This document shows positions 52,600 through 61,630 of a stretch of 64,000 nt of DNA, in pieces. The notes under the pieces are model-generated. The model was not told where the DNA came from. It saw nothing but the letters and a program-made list of their open reading frames with translations, and did not search any database. The DNA is taken from positions 1 through 64,000 of the forward strand of contig CAZQKW010000001.1 in assembly GCA_964594075.1 (NCBI GenBank), written 5' to 3'. A program made the translations under genes and the position numbers. Origin of the DNA: CAZQKW01 sp964594075 (GTDB lineage: Bacteria; Desulfobacterota; WTBG01; CAIYCZ01). Within the stretch, counting starts at the first letter, position 1. Each line of letters opens with the position of its first letter.

Positions 52600-53469
52600 A
52601 TGCCCTTTATCATTGATCAAGAACTATGCGCTGCCTGCGGTTCGTGCGTCGGCAATTGCCCCAACCGGGCCATCGTCATGCGGGGCGAGCAATACTTTAT
52701 TACCAACATGTGCTGTGATTGCGGCGTATGTCTTGCATACTGCTCAACAGATGCAATCAAAAAGGGTTCGGTCAAAGCTGAGTTTGACAACAAGAAAACA
52801 GACCGGGCTTTAAAGGAAAAGCTGTCCCTGAAAAGGAACATTGTTGCCATGAAGTTTGCCGACACGGCGCCAGACGGCGTTCGCGTTGAGGATGGACCGA
52901 CGTTCTGGTGTGCCATTTGCGGCGATATCTTTGACGGGCAGGAAGCGCCGGTCTTTTTTACCGGCATGGCAAGCAGTTGCGGCGGATCGAAAAATATTGG
53001 CATCGGATCAAGAAAAGTTGCCAAGGAGGATTTTGACATGGTTATCAACGCGCAGGTAGTGGGGGAGGGCAATCTGTATGCGACAAAAGATTTGCTTGCC
53101 AAAAACAGAGGATTGTTTCCCCGCTATCCGAAAGTATACGGCGGCATGGTTCTTGGTTCGCTTGAGAAGGTCAGCAAACCCGACATAATTTTATTTCCGG
53201 TCAACGGCCATCAATTGAGCATGATCTCAACTGCTTATTCATTTGAGACGGCAGAGCTGATTACAGGATATGCCGGCAAGTCAACCTGCCTGATGAGCAT
53301 CACCATTCCGTTCATAGAAAACAGGCCGGTCTTTACGCCCGGCGACCATGGCGGGCGAACGTTTATGCGCCTTCAGGACGAGGAAATTGTCGTGTGTCTG
53401 CCTTACCGGCTGGTGCCGGGTCTGGTGAGGAACCTTGACCGGACGGTCTATGCGCAGGTAATACAATGA
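52600..53469 (+). CDS. ferredoxin-DUF169 fusion protein
   Basis: The 289-residue protein starts with a 2[4Fe-4S] ferredoxin domain (CAACGSCVGNCP, CCDCGVCLAYC; residues 1-55). A DUF169 domain follows with CAICGDIFDG, SSCGGSKNIGIG and ELITGYAGKSTCLMS. DUF169 proteins are anaerobe-associated, with a probable iron-sulfur or nickel/corrin-type site, but the function is unknown. AGGAGGAGG precedes the ATG. It is convergent with the second chelatase-like gene. Confidence 0.9.
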   Translation: MPFIIDQELCAACGSCVGNCPNRAIVMRGEQYFITNMCCDCGVCLAYCSTDAIKKGSVKAEFDNKKTDRALKEKLSLKRNIVAMKFADTAPDGVRVEDGPTFWCAICGDIFDGQEAPVFFTGMASSCGGSKNIGIGSRKVAKEDFDMVINAQVVGEGNLYATKDLLAKNRGLFPRYPKVYGGMVLGSLEKVSKPDIILFPVNGHQLSMISTAYSFETAELITGYAGKSTCLMSITIPFIENRPVFTPGDHGGRTFMRLQDEEIVVCLPYRLVPGLVRNLDRTVYAQVIQ

Positions 53470-53788
53470 CGAATGTAATGTATTAGTTGGAAAGGAAGCA
53501 GGGGAAGATTTGCCGGGGCGGGCACAATTTGGGATCGCACAACGCTGCAATAACACTCTCTGTTCTCTCAGGAAACTATATCCGTATTTCTGACTGACGG
53601 TGCAGCCAAATAGCTAAAACCGGATCCACAGTCCGACAGCAGTGGATATTTTCGTCTTTTTTGATGGGGGCCAGATCCTCAAGTTGGCGCATGGAATGTT
53701 GACCTCCTCCCATTGAGCCCAATTTGTTTTTGCGGATATAATCACCCCCAAGAAGTTTTTGTGTTGTGCAAAAACAGCGAGGTGCCCT
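53470..53788. other. 319-bp convergent intergenic region
   Basis: No gene was found. A TTTTTTGATGGGGGCCAGAT segment near 53661 weakly resembles the dispersed repeats at 20521 and 31963. No clear terminator hairpin was seen. Confidence 0.4.
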
Positions 53789-55867
53789 CTAATTTTTCAC
53801 TCCTGCCCTAAACAAACCAAGCACCTGGGTTTTGAAGGTTACTATTCCGTTTGCTGCCTGCTCCGGTTCAATCGCATCCCAGTCATTGGTAACATGATTA
53901 TAAATATAGGCCTTGACCTGACCTTCGAGCGCTAACATGGGTTTATAGGGAATAGAAATCGTAACATCACGGTTGAAAAACATTCTATACGGACCGAAGT
54001 GCACAGCAGGACCAACTGCCCGTGTTCCCTTCATGCGCGGTGGGTTGATCTGATGGCCGATGTTTATCACGGTGTCTTCCCACATACAGTCATTAGTATC
54101 CCGCGGATCGTTAATAGGAATTGCTGTTTTAGGCGTAAAAGACTCGGGCCTGTCAGGATAAGGGTCAGCCGGAATTTCAATCCGTGAACCTTTGATGGGG
54201 CTTAAACCGTGACTCACTTCCACAATGCCGCCCTCAGACTTGAGGATAGGTTGTGAAACTGCAATAACAATTTTAGTTTCTTTCGGGAAAAGGTTGAAAC
54301 GTTCTATCGTCCCTCTCAGCACCACATAGTAAGCTTTGGCAAATAGCTCCCCCACACCACTATAAGATGGTGCGACGGTTAGGGTTGCGACCGCATTCGT
54401 ATGCTCGCAGTTTACCTGATTGCCTTCCGCATCTTCGCAATAGGTTAGCGCGTATCGTCTCGCCTCAAGGTCTGCTTTGGGCACAATTGGGATATTATTC
54501 AATTCCCGCATGACCATGATGTTGTCAAAATTATCAAAATACCAGTGGCAGGGAGCCAGTATTATTTTGTCCACACCGTCGGCCTTTATAGCCTGAATGG
54601 CGTCCCTAATGCTTTTAAAGTGTCCGCCCAGATTAGCCCCGACATACAGGCCGTAGCAGTAAAAATTGTCTTCAAGAAGATCGCTGTTTTTATTTCCTTT
54701 GGAAAATATCAATTCGTATTTGCCGCCAAACGCAGACTGTAAAGCCTTCTTCCAGGAGAGATAGTTAAGATAGGCATTTTCGTGATAGACTTCTTTGCTC
54801 CAAGGGTGACCAGTGCTTTCTGTGGAACCCCAGGGAAGGCCGCGGGTAATATACACAAACGCAATTTTAGACCCTGCCGGATAAGCCTCAATATATTGCC
54901 TGAGGTTCGCTATGTTCATTGCATTAAATTCCGGCGTTCTGCCCACTTGTCTGGTCTGATACAACTCCATTTCATCAAGCACCCCGATCTCGCACAGACG
55001 CTCTTTTACGTAGTTAAGAGTAAAAAATTCATTGGCATAGCGATTGTGGTCAGTGGTCTCACGCGCCAGAAGCAATTTTTTGAATCCTTCTCTGGCAAAC
55101 TGCTCTGCAACATCGGTTTCAAGCTCTGTATATCCGGTCACTTTGTTATACATACCAAAACGAACATCTATTCTGTCCCCAAATGAGTCCTCAAGCATCA
55201 TTTTTGTCGTGTTCATTATGGCTTCAGCAATAGCATCGGGAAGATAAGCCTCCGGCGGGCTGGTGGGTCCTCCCATAACCGCATAATAGCGCATAAAGGT
55301 GAGACAGCTACCTTCATATATATCGCCCGCCCCATTGGGTAAGGGAACGCTGCTTGAACCAATTTTGTACCAGCCGGGGAGAAGGTCCTCTCCGGTTCGC
55401 GGATCAGGAGGATAAGACAATTCCCCGGTCATCCCGCTTCGTATTTCGCTCGCCGGCGTAATGGGAACATCCTGGGGAATCATGTCGGGCGTTATTGAAG
55501 GAAGGTTTGGATTGATGCTTATATACACACCGTTTTCAAACCGGTAAATGCCGGAGTTATCATAGACCGTTGCACTACCGGGCCATGACGCAGCAAACAA
55601 CCACGGCATCAGACCCATATGAAGCTGATGGGGAAATTCGCCGACATGTCCGAATTTACATGGTTGCCCGGGATATTGCGTCCAATCTCCAAATCGCGCC
55701 ATCGTATGACTATTCCAGGCATATTCAAAGTTATACCCTGAAGGCATACCCCAATCAGTAATGAGCACCGCAATTTTATCTTTCACCGCTGTTGCCGCGT
55801 TGCCCTGGGACGGAAATAAATAGGTTATGAGCACGGTGATAATGACAAAAACAGTTCGTGTCTTCAT
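53789..55867 (-). CDS. exported ferrochelatase-like protein 2, with extra C-terminal domain
   Basis: The 692-residue protein has a Sec signal (KTRTVFVIITVLITYLFPS, cleavage near GNA). The chelatase-like core includes KIAVLITDWGMPSGY (31-45), an ITRGLPWGSTESTGHPW motif (340-356) at the AHGLP..GDPY position, with Arg342 in place of the catalytic His, and IILAPCHWYFDNFDNIM (435-451), with Asp448 where ferrochelatase has Glu. The last 150 residues form a separate beta-rich region (RDVTISIPYKPMLALEG). Without the His, chelation is doubtful; binding of a tetrapyrrole or other ligand is possible. GGAGG precedes ATG 55867. Many residues are aromatic. Confidence 0.72.
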   Translation of the reverse strand: MKTRTVFVIITVLITYLFPSQGNAATAVKDKIAVLITDWGMPSGYNFEYAWNSHTMARFGDWTQYPGQPCKFGHVGEFPHQLHMGLMPWLFAASWPGSATVYDNSGIYRFENGVYISINPNLPSITPDMIPQDVPITPASEIRSGMTGELSYPPDPRTGEDLLPGWYKIGSSSVPLPNGAGDIYEGSCLTFMRYYAVMGGPTSPPEAYLPDAIAEAIMNTTKMMLEDSFGDRIDVRFGMYNKVTGYTELETDVAEQFAREGFKKLLLARETTDHNRYANEFFTLNYVKERLCEIGVLDEMELYQTRQVGRTPEFNAMNIANLRQYIEAYPAGSKIAFVYITRGLPWGSTESTGHPWSKEVYHENAYLNYLSWKKALQSAFGGKYELIFSKGNKNSDLLEDNFYCYGLYVGANLGGHFKSIRDAIQAIKADGVDKIILAPCHWYFDNFDNIMVMRELNNIPIVPKADLEARRYALTYCEDAEGNQVNCEHTNAVATLTVAPSYSGVGELFAKAYYVVLRGTIERFNLFPKETKIVIAVSQPILKSEGGIVEVSHGLSPIKGSRIEIPADPYPDRPESFTPKTAIPINDPRDTNDCMWEDTVINIGHQINPPRMKGTRAVGPAVHFGPYRMFFNRDVTISIPYKPMLALEGQVKAYIYNHVTNDWDAIEPEQAANGIVTFKTQVLGLFRAGVKN

Positions 55868-55889
55868 AATGCCTCCGATAAAATAACGG

Positions 55890-56234
55890 TTACATAGTTG
55901 CAAAACAAACAAAGACTTTATTGAAACACCGGCTGAAATTTTTTGATTCCGGCGGTATAGTGGCTTTGATCTTCTCAAAAGGGGAGCGTATGGATTTGCG
56001 GGAATGGTGCAGAAACTTCAGGAGGTCGTGGCAGAAATCCAGAGCCAGAAGTTCGGCGTAAGTGAAAGGGATGAGGATGTGATGTTCCAGGGTCTCCAGC
56101 ATTGACCAGAGGTTTTTGCCATCCGAGCGGTCGGCATAGAGGAGAAAACCTGCGGCCTGCAGCGTACCCAAATCCCAACAGACGGTACGGGGTTTGCGAT
56201 AAAGCTCATAATTAGGCTGGTGGTCACGGATCAT
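55890..56234 (-). pseudogene. truncated WYL-type transcriptional regulator remnant
   Basis: The 114-residue frame contains RTVCWDLGTLQAAGFLLYADR and a later AELLALDFCHDLLKFLH, KIKATIPPES. These match the middle of YafY/WYL-type regulators (RTVYRDL.AL.AAGFP.YADR ... ELLAL.FARDLL ... KI.ATLPPE). The N-terminal half of the helix-turn-helix and the whole WYL ligand-binding domain are missing, and the frame ends in unrelated residues. It is most likely a decayed gene, though AAGGGGC before the ATG could still allow a short product. Confidence 0.6.
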
Positions 56235-56661
56235 GTTGCCCCTTTTAGAATAAAGGCCAATTACCGTCAGCCATAAACTGTCAGTGCCGATTACGGGTTA
56301 AAAAAAGCAAAAAAAAGATAACAAAAGTGCCACTCACCAGGCAATAAAAATTTTGCTGGCCAGCGAGCATGAAAAAAAGTGACACCTTTCTTGTCCACCA
56401 TAGCAAATTAACTCGTTATGTATGCTTACTTTTTGGCAATGACCGTTACAAGGGGTGTATGAAAGGAACTGGCCATAGCGAGCGTGTGAGCCAAAGCCCT
56501 AAGGCAACACAAAAGGAAGCAACCCCTGTTTTGGACATTATCGAAGTGACACATTAATAAAAGGTTATTTTCAAAAAATTTTATGACGCGGCTTGCCTGT
56601 CTTAATTATGCCCAAAAAGTTTATGGTGGATATTTTTTTTCTCACCAATTTAAGATTCCTA
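56235..56661. other. 427-bp intergenic region
   Basis: No supported gene was found. It contains degenerate GTCAGCCATAAACTGTCAGTG sequence and a small CCAG.CAA/TTGCTGG hairpin near 56336-56360. A 62-codon frame (56369-56557) has no SD or recognisable features. Confidence 0.4.
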
Positions 56662-57219
56662 CTATAGCAGATGTCCTATCACCAGCACCACAAAAATTCC
56701 GGCGGTGTTGAGCATATACGCAAGAACGGAAAATACTTTGGTTGAAATAGCTGTAGAAACGGCCAGGAGTGATACCCCTATTTCATCCGGCAAGGGCGAG
56801 GAGATTATAAAACCCGCCAGAATTAGTATTAAATATTTTTTCAGCCTCGTGGGGATTTTGTTGTTTATATACTGCAGCGATCGTTCCTTAGATAACAGCT
56901 CAACTTCATCTGCAAACGAATGTCTTATAAATCTGAAAATCAATAAATCCCCTGCCAACGCGCCGAATCCGGCAATAAAACCCGCCAGGATAATATGCTG
57001 GTCTTTAGCTATAATTAGCAGAATAGCAGTGGCCGGTGCCGCCGTAAACCCATACACAAACAATATGCCTGCCAAGAAAGTTCCCACATAGCCCAGTGCC
57101 AACAAAAAATCATGAAGCAGCGAAAAATTTCTCCCGCTAAAGATGATGTAAGCTAAAACAAAAGTCACAACCAGCAGCAAAAACTTGGGATATTTTATTT
57201 TGAATGAAGACATGTTCAT
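56662..57219 (-). CDS. small integral membrane protein (DedA/VTT-like topology)
   Basis: The 185-residue protein has about five hydrophobic segments and the stretch YVGTFLAGILFVYGFTAAPATAILL, then ISSPLPDEIGVSLLA near the C-terminus. The proline-rich re-entrant pattern recalls the small DedA/SNARE-associated (VTT) membrane proteins, but the match is weak. It probably sits in the inner membrane; transport or lipid-related roles are only guesses. It is divergent from the DUF2779 gene. Confidence 0.7.
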   Translation of the reverse strand: MNMSSFKIKYPKFLLLVVTFVLAYIIFSGRNFSLLHDFLLALGYVGTFLAGILFVYGFTAAPATAILLIIAKDQHIILAGFIAGFGALAGDLLIFRFIRHSFADEVELLSKERSLQYINNKIPTRLKKYLILILAGFIISSPLPDEIGVSLLAVSTAISTKVFSVLAYMLNTAGIFVVLVIGHLL

Positions 57220-57510
57220 TAAAACGGGAAACGGTCAAAACGTTTATGAAAAAGTAGAAAAACTTAATATCAGACCAGCTCTATCAAAGGCAACAAAATA
57301 ATAAAAAACATGTATCATTGTGACCGTATTTGACAAAAGTGCACTGTATATTGGAAAATTATCGGGATGGTTAAATCTTCCCAAGAACGGTCTTGTTTGA
57401 GGCTGGCAGGGTTGTAACCGGCGCCAGTGGTGTTTATCGTTGAAAAAACAATACGATGTTATTTATATTAATAAACATCCCCTGCTTGAAACTATACTGC
57501 GTGCTGCACT

Positions 57511-58995
57511 ATGAACAAAATTGATATGCAAAACACGTTTCTCAGTAAATCGCAATTCATCAGAGGTCTGCAGTGCCATAAATCATTATACCTGCACCGG
57601 CATTATCCAGAGTTGCGTAATGAAGTGTTGTCCGCTCAGCAGGCGCTCTTTCAGAGCGGACAGAATGTGGGCGAATTCGCGCGAGAACTTTTCCCTGAAG
57701 GGATAATTATCCAGTACGAGGGCGTGCCGCTCTCTGAGCAGATTGAGAATACAGCGGCTGCAATTTCGGGAGAAGTTGATACTATATATGAAGCAGCCTT
57801 TTGTTATGACGGCGTATTCATCAAGGCAGATATTCTCCATCGCGGAAGACACGGCTGGGAGCTTTACGAAGTAAAATCTTCTGCCGGCGTTAAAGATATC
57901 CACCTACGGGATGTCGCTCTCCAGTATCATGTTCTGACCGGAGCGGGCCTGCCGGTTTCTAAAGTTGCCCTTGTCCATATTAATAACCGGTATATACGAA
58001 ACGGTGCCGTGGAGCTGAAAAAGCTGTTTACTATAAGCGATTTCACTAAAACGGTCGCGCAATACCGTGAAGAAATTATATCAGAGATTTCCCGACAAAA
58101 GCAGATGCTGTGCGGTGAAATGCCGGCGATAGACATTGGCGAACACTGCACGAATCCTTATGACTGTGACTTTATGGGCTACTGCTGGCAGCACATACCG
58201 CTGGATTCAATTTTTGACATTTCAGGCAGGTTTGCACAACGGTTTGATCTGTACCGTCAGGGAATTGTCAGACTGGCGGATGTGCCGGATGTCGTCCTTT
58301 CAAAACCGCAACGCCAGCAAAAGCGTGCAACGCTTGAAAAACGCAACTTTATTAGCGCACGCGGCATCAAACGGTTTCTTGACTCGTTGCATTATCCGCT
58401 CTGTTTCCTTGATTTTGAATGCGTGAGTTTTCCCATCCCACCCTACGACGGCCTACGGCCGTATCAGCACATACCCTACCAGTATTCGATGCACATCCTT
58501 GAACGGGACGGGGCAGCGCTGCAGCACTTTGAGTATCTGGCAGAGGACACCGCCGACCATCGGCAAAGCCTGCTTGAAAAACTTTTGCGTGATATTCCGC
58601 CCCAGGCATGCGTGCTTGCCTATAATGCTGCATACGAAATCGGCAGACTTAAAGACCTTGCGGCATGGTATCCGGCGCAGAGCAAAAAAATAGAAGCTGT
58701 CATCAGCAGTATCCGGGACCTTGCGAAGCCGTTCAGGGCCAGAGCGGTATATTATTACCAGATGAACGGTTCCTATTCTATTAAGAGTGTGCTTCCCGCC
58801 CTGGTGCCGGAGATGAGCTACGATGCGCTTGATATATCAGACGGGAACATGGCAATGCAGGCATATCTACAGATGATGGCATCGCCCAATCTCCAAGAAA
58901 AACAGCGTCTGAAAAAAGCGCTTCTGGACTACTGCCGGCTTGACAGTTTGGGAATGGTGAAAATTTATGAGACGCTAAAAAAAATGACCGCGTGA
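57511..58995 (+). CDS. DUF2779 protein, PD-(D/E)xK nuclease plus RNase H-like exonuclease domains
   Basis: The 494-residue protein starts LSKSQFIRGLQCHKSLYLHR, typical of DUF2779/RecB-like nucleases. It has a PD-(D/E)xK-type core DGVFIKADILHRG...WELYEVKSS and a C-terminal region FLDFECVSFPIPPYDGLRPY that resembles a DEDD exonuclease active site. Cysteines at CHKS and in CTNPYDCDFMGYC are consistent with an iron-sulfur cluster like that in Cas4/AddB nucleases. Members occur alone and beside defence genes. No CRISPR array lies nearby. The SD is weak. Confidence 0.88.
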   Translation: MNKIDMQNTFLSKSQFIRGLQCHKSLYLHRHYPELRNEVLSAQQALFQSGQNVGEFARELFPEGIIIQYEGVPLSEQIENTAAAISGEVDTIYEAAFCYDGVFIKADILHRGRHGWELYEVKSSAGVKDIHLRDVALQYHVLTGAGLPVSKVALVHINNRYIRNGAVELKKLFTISDFTKTVAQYREEIISEISRQKQMLCGEMPAIDIGEHCTNPYDCDFMGYCWQHIPLDSIFDISGRFAQRFDLYRQGIVRLADVPDVVLSKPQRQQKRATLEKRNFISARGIKRFLDSLHYPLCFLDFECVSFPIPPYDGLRPYQHIPYQYSMHILERDGAALQHFEYLAEDTADHRQSLLEKLLRDIPPQACVLAYNAAYEIGRLKDLAAWYPAQSKKIEAVISSIRDLAKPFRARAVYYYQMNGSYSIKSVLPALVPEMSYDALDISDGNMAMQAYLQMMASPNLQEKQRLKKALLDYCRLDSLGMVKIYETLKKMTA

Positions 58996-59018
58996 ACGGC
59001 TCCTCATTGCTGCCTTTT

Positions 59019-59900
59019 TTAGATAAGGATATCTTCGGTGAAGCCCAGTTTAACGAGCTCAATCTTTTTGAAATCAGCGGTGCCCAGATGATGACGGGTG
59101 TCGGCAAGCAGAATATGCTTGGCAGGAGGAGTCAGGGGGCGGTCATCTCCAAAGAATTGTCTGCGCTTTGCAAGTATGATTTTTAACCCAATTGCATCAA
59201 CCGCGACGGGATCAAACCCCGCCAGGAGTCCGTAATATTTCCATACATATTGCGGGCTAAAGCTGTGGGGGCCCACGCCGTGAAACTGGGGCGTCAGCAT
59301 GACCAGAATATTAAGCCGGGTTTTGTCCTTAATGATTGGCTTGTGCCATATGGACGCCAGTTCGGCGCATGAATCGCCGTGGTAATTGTAGGGATCAGGG
59401 ACGAACATAATGTAATTTTTTATCAGCGAACCAACTCCCGACCAATGGTGGGTCCGCATGGGGCGGACATTGATGAGAGCAGTCGCATGGTGAAAAATCG
59501 GGTTTTCCAGAACGCCGCGGTCATCTATGCCAATACGGTCTTCCGATACCCCCGCATCCCTGACGCATTTTTTTAGCGCCTGCTCCACCGGGGCTGGTGT
59601 GGGCAGGTAGTGCCAGACATTAGTCTTGATGCCCACAATGTCGTCCGGCATGATGATGGTTTTCCAGGCATCACGGGGATCATTTGCGCCCACAAGCATG
59701 GCAACGGCCTGATCCAGCATGGCGCGAACCATATCATCACGCGGTGTTCCATTATTATCCAGGACGTCTCTGTTGCGCACCAGAATGACACGGGATTTTT
59801 TCTGCTGGTGCGCGAACGGATTCTTGGGCATGCCCAAACCGATCGCAGCAATGAGGGTATTCACCATAAACTGGCGTCGGGTAAAGACTTTTTTTTGCAT
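59019..59900 (-). CDS. Tat-exported DUF362 protein 2
   Basis: The 293-residue protein has a twin-arginine signal (VFTRRQFMVNTLIAAIGLG, residues 5-23). The DUF362-like core includes DIVGIKTNVWHYLPTPAPV, a conserved NVRPMRTHHWSGVGSLIKNYI and GFDPVAVDAIGLKIIL. It is shorter and divergent from DUF362 protein 1 (40904-41842). It lies on the same strand as, and downstream of, the DUF6599 gene. The 308-base gap holds dispersed repeats, so co-transcription is uncertain. It overlaps nothing and converges on the DUF2779 gene. Confidence 0.88.
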   Translation of the reverse strand: MQKKVFTRRQFMVNTLIAAIGLGMPKNPFAHQQKKSRVILVRNRDVLDNNGTPRDDMVRAMLDQAVAMLVGANDPRDAWKTIIMPDDIVGIKTNVWHYLPTPAPVEQALKKCVRDAGVSEDRIGIDDRGVLENPIFHHATALINVRPMRTHHWSGVGSLIKNYIMFVPDPYNYHGDSCAELASIWHKPIIKDKTRLNILVMLTPQFHGVGPHSFSPQYVWKYYGLLAGFDPVAVDAIGLKIILAKRRQFFGDDRPLTPPAKHILLADTRHHLGTADFKKIELVKLGFTEDILI

Positions 59901-60208
59901 GTAAGCCTCCGCTGGTCATGAACTGCTGGGGGAAAAGTGTCATTCTGAGTGCAGTGAAGAATCTCACCTTGAGCCACAGGAGAGTTCAGCTATCATCACA
60001 CACCCTGTTATCAGCAATGTTGTCCAAAATACGAGATCGCCACGTCCCGCGCTGCGGGACTCGCGATGGCAACCTACGGTAAAATAATCATATTATTGTC
60101 ATTGCGCGGGATCCCGTTTTTGGAAATTATGTAAAAAAATGTTAATGCCGTAGTTGGACAGAAATGTGTTATCAGTTTTTTCAATAATTTGTTAATAAGC
60201 ATGGGGTT
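59901..60208. other. 308-bp intergenic region filled with dispersed repeats
   Basis: It contains a partial copy of the CATTCTGAG repeat (59938-59967: GTCATTCTGAGTGCAGTGAA, GAATCTC). A GATCGCCACGTCCCGCGCTG-type palindrome (60033-60070; GTCCCGC/GCGGGAC) and TTGTCATTGCGCGGGAT follow near 60096. No gene was seen. Confidence 0.6.
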
Positions 60209-61168
60209 CTACCAGAGCGTACTGAGGATCCGGCTTAACGCATCCTCAAGCGTCTTTTTGTCTGGCGCTTCCAGAACCAGTGCAAGACGGTTTTCTTTTC
60301 CCTTAACCCCGGTGTAGCAGCCGTTTTTAAGCTTCGTTATGCCTGAGGAGGCCCTGCCCAGACACTGTGTTATGAAACCCTTTTCTGCTTTCTGCGCCTG
60401 TTGCCGGTCAGGATATTTGACAAGTATCACAACGTATTTTTTGCCCGTGCCACGGTAGGCGGCAATAACAGCCTCGGTGCCGCTGTCAATAAGCAGTATG
60501 TTATCGTTTGATATGAAATAGTGGTTATTCAACCACACATGATGGCGAACATAACGGATGCTTTCGGGAATGAGGCCTTCAGAGGGCAGGCCAGAAAGAA
60601 TCTGCGGCAAAGGTCCCGTCTGCGGGATAAGACGATTGATTTCGCTGCCCAGATTGAAAACCACCTGGCGTTTTTCGGAGGTTTCAGGATATGCCAGGAT
60701 TGATACATAGTAACGGTCTTTCCAAAAATTGAGCAAACCCGAGGAATATTCCGAACCCTGTCCGATTTCTGTGCCGATGCTTTCACGACCAAGAGAAAAA
60801 ACCCCAAAGGCATTGTAAGAATTTCCCATATCAAATATATCTACTTTAATTTCATCGTTTCCCTTCATATAGCGAACTGCAGTCAGCTTCTCAAAGTGAT
60901 AGGAAATATAAAGTTCAGCACCGCCGTCAATATATTTGAAGAGCGTTTTCCGGTCATATACCTCAGACTGGCCCGTTTTCTCCCAGCCGCGCACTGTGGA
61001 GGGAAGCTGTCGGTAAAAATCTATGGCTTTTATGGCTGATTCAGATAGCGTCTCGCCTTTCATTACACCTATGAGTGTAACAAGCAGCACGGCGTAAGCA
61101 AAGAATTTCAGTCCTTGATACAGTTTCTGATGACGTCGCGTGCGGTGCGGTATTAATCTACCCTTCAT
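60209..61168 (-). CDS. DUF6599-type protein, exported
   Basis: The 319-residue protein has an N-terminal signal or anchor (LKFFAYAVLLVTLIGVM, residues 20-36). A beta-rich domain follows with the typical KTLFKYIDGGAELYISYHFEKL segment and EIKVDIFDMGNSYNAFGVFS, as in DUF6599 proteins. These commonly neighbour DUF362 genes, as here. The ATG at 61168 avoids 19 unrelated upstream residues. Function unknown; probably periplasmic. Confidence 0.82.
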   Translation of the reverse strand: MKGRLIPHRTRRHQKLYQGLKFFAYAVLLVTLIGVMKGETLSESAIKAIDFYRQLPSTVRGWEKTGQSEVYDRKTLFKYIDGGAELYISYHFEKLTAVRYMKGNDEIKVDIFDMGNSYNAFGVFSLGRESIGTEIGQGSEYSSGLLNFWKDRYYVSILAYPETSEKRQVVFNLGSEINRLIPQTGPLPQILSGLPSEGLIPESIRYVRHHVWLNNHYFISNDNILLIDSGTEAVIAAYRGTGKKYVVILVKYPDRQQAQKAEKGFITQCLGRASSGITKLKNGCYTGVKGKENRLALVLEAPDKKTLEDALSRILSTLW

Positions 61169-61630
61169 GTTTTGAGTATAGGAGAACACCGGCACGATGT
61201 CAATGACGCCTGCTTTACCGCACATGCCACAATGATAAATGTGACAAAATGCAAAATTCTATTGCACGCTCGAGACATACCGCGATTCATTGCTCCGTGT
61301 AATATGCTGAACGCACCTGCCATCTGAGCACCAGCAGAAAAATTCGATGGCTAATTGTCTGCAAATATATTATATTACAACTTTGAGCTGTAATTCTTCC
61401 CTCCCGAATAAACAGCACGATTTCACGTAAAAGATACGGCACGCATGAAACAATGGGTTATCAGCCTGCAGGGGAGCGTTGTTATGATCATAAAGGGACC
61501 GGTATAAAGCCTCTTTGGAGAATCATCTTCAGAGAGGCTTTATATGTTGTTACGCGTGGCAGGGTTATGCTCTGTGCCGGGGCAGGACGGGGCTTAAGCG
61601 AGATAACGTTAAGTGCGCAGGGAGGCAGAT
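61169..61630. other. 462-bp divergent intergenic region with a 12-bp hairpin
   Basis: It is non-coding and separates the DUF6599 gene from the third chelatase-like gene. TATAAAGCCTCT (61503-61514) pairs perfectly with AGAGGCTTTATA (61533-61544) across an 18-base loop, without a following T tract. It may be a leader structure or operator for the chelatase-like gene 87 bases downstream. Confidence 0.5.

Noticed and set aside
56369..56557. 62-codon frame on the plus strand
   Set aside because: No SD, no recognisable motif, atypical composition, and it lies in repeat-rich intergenic DNA.
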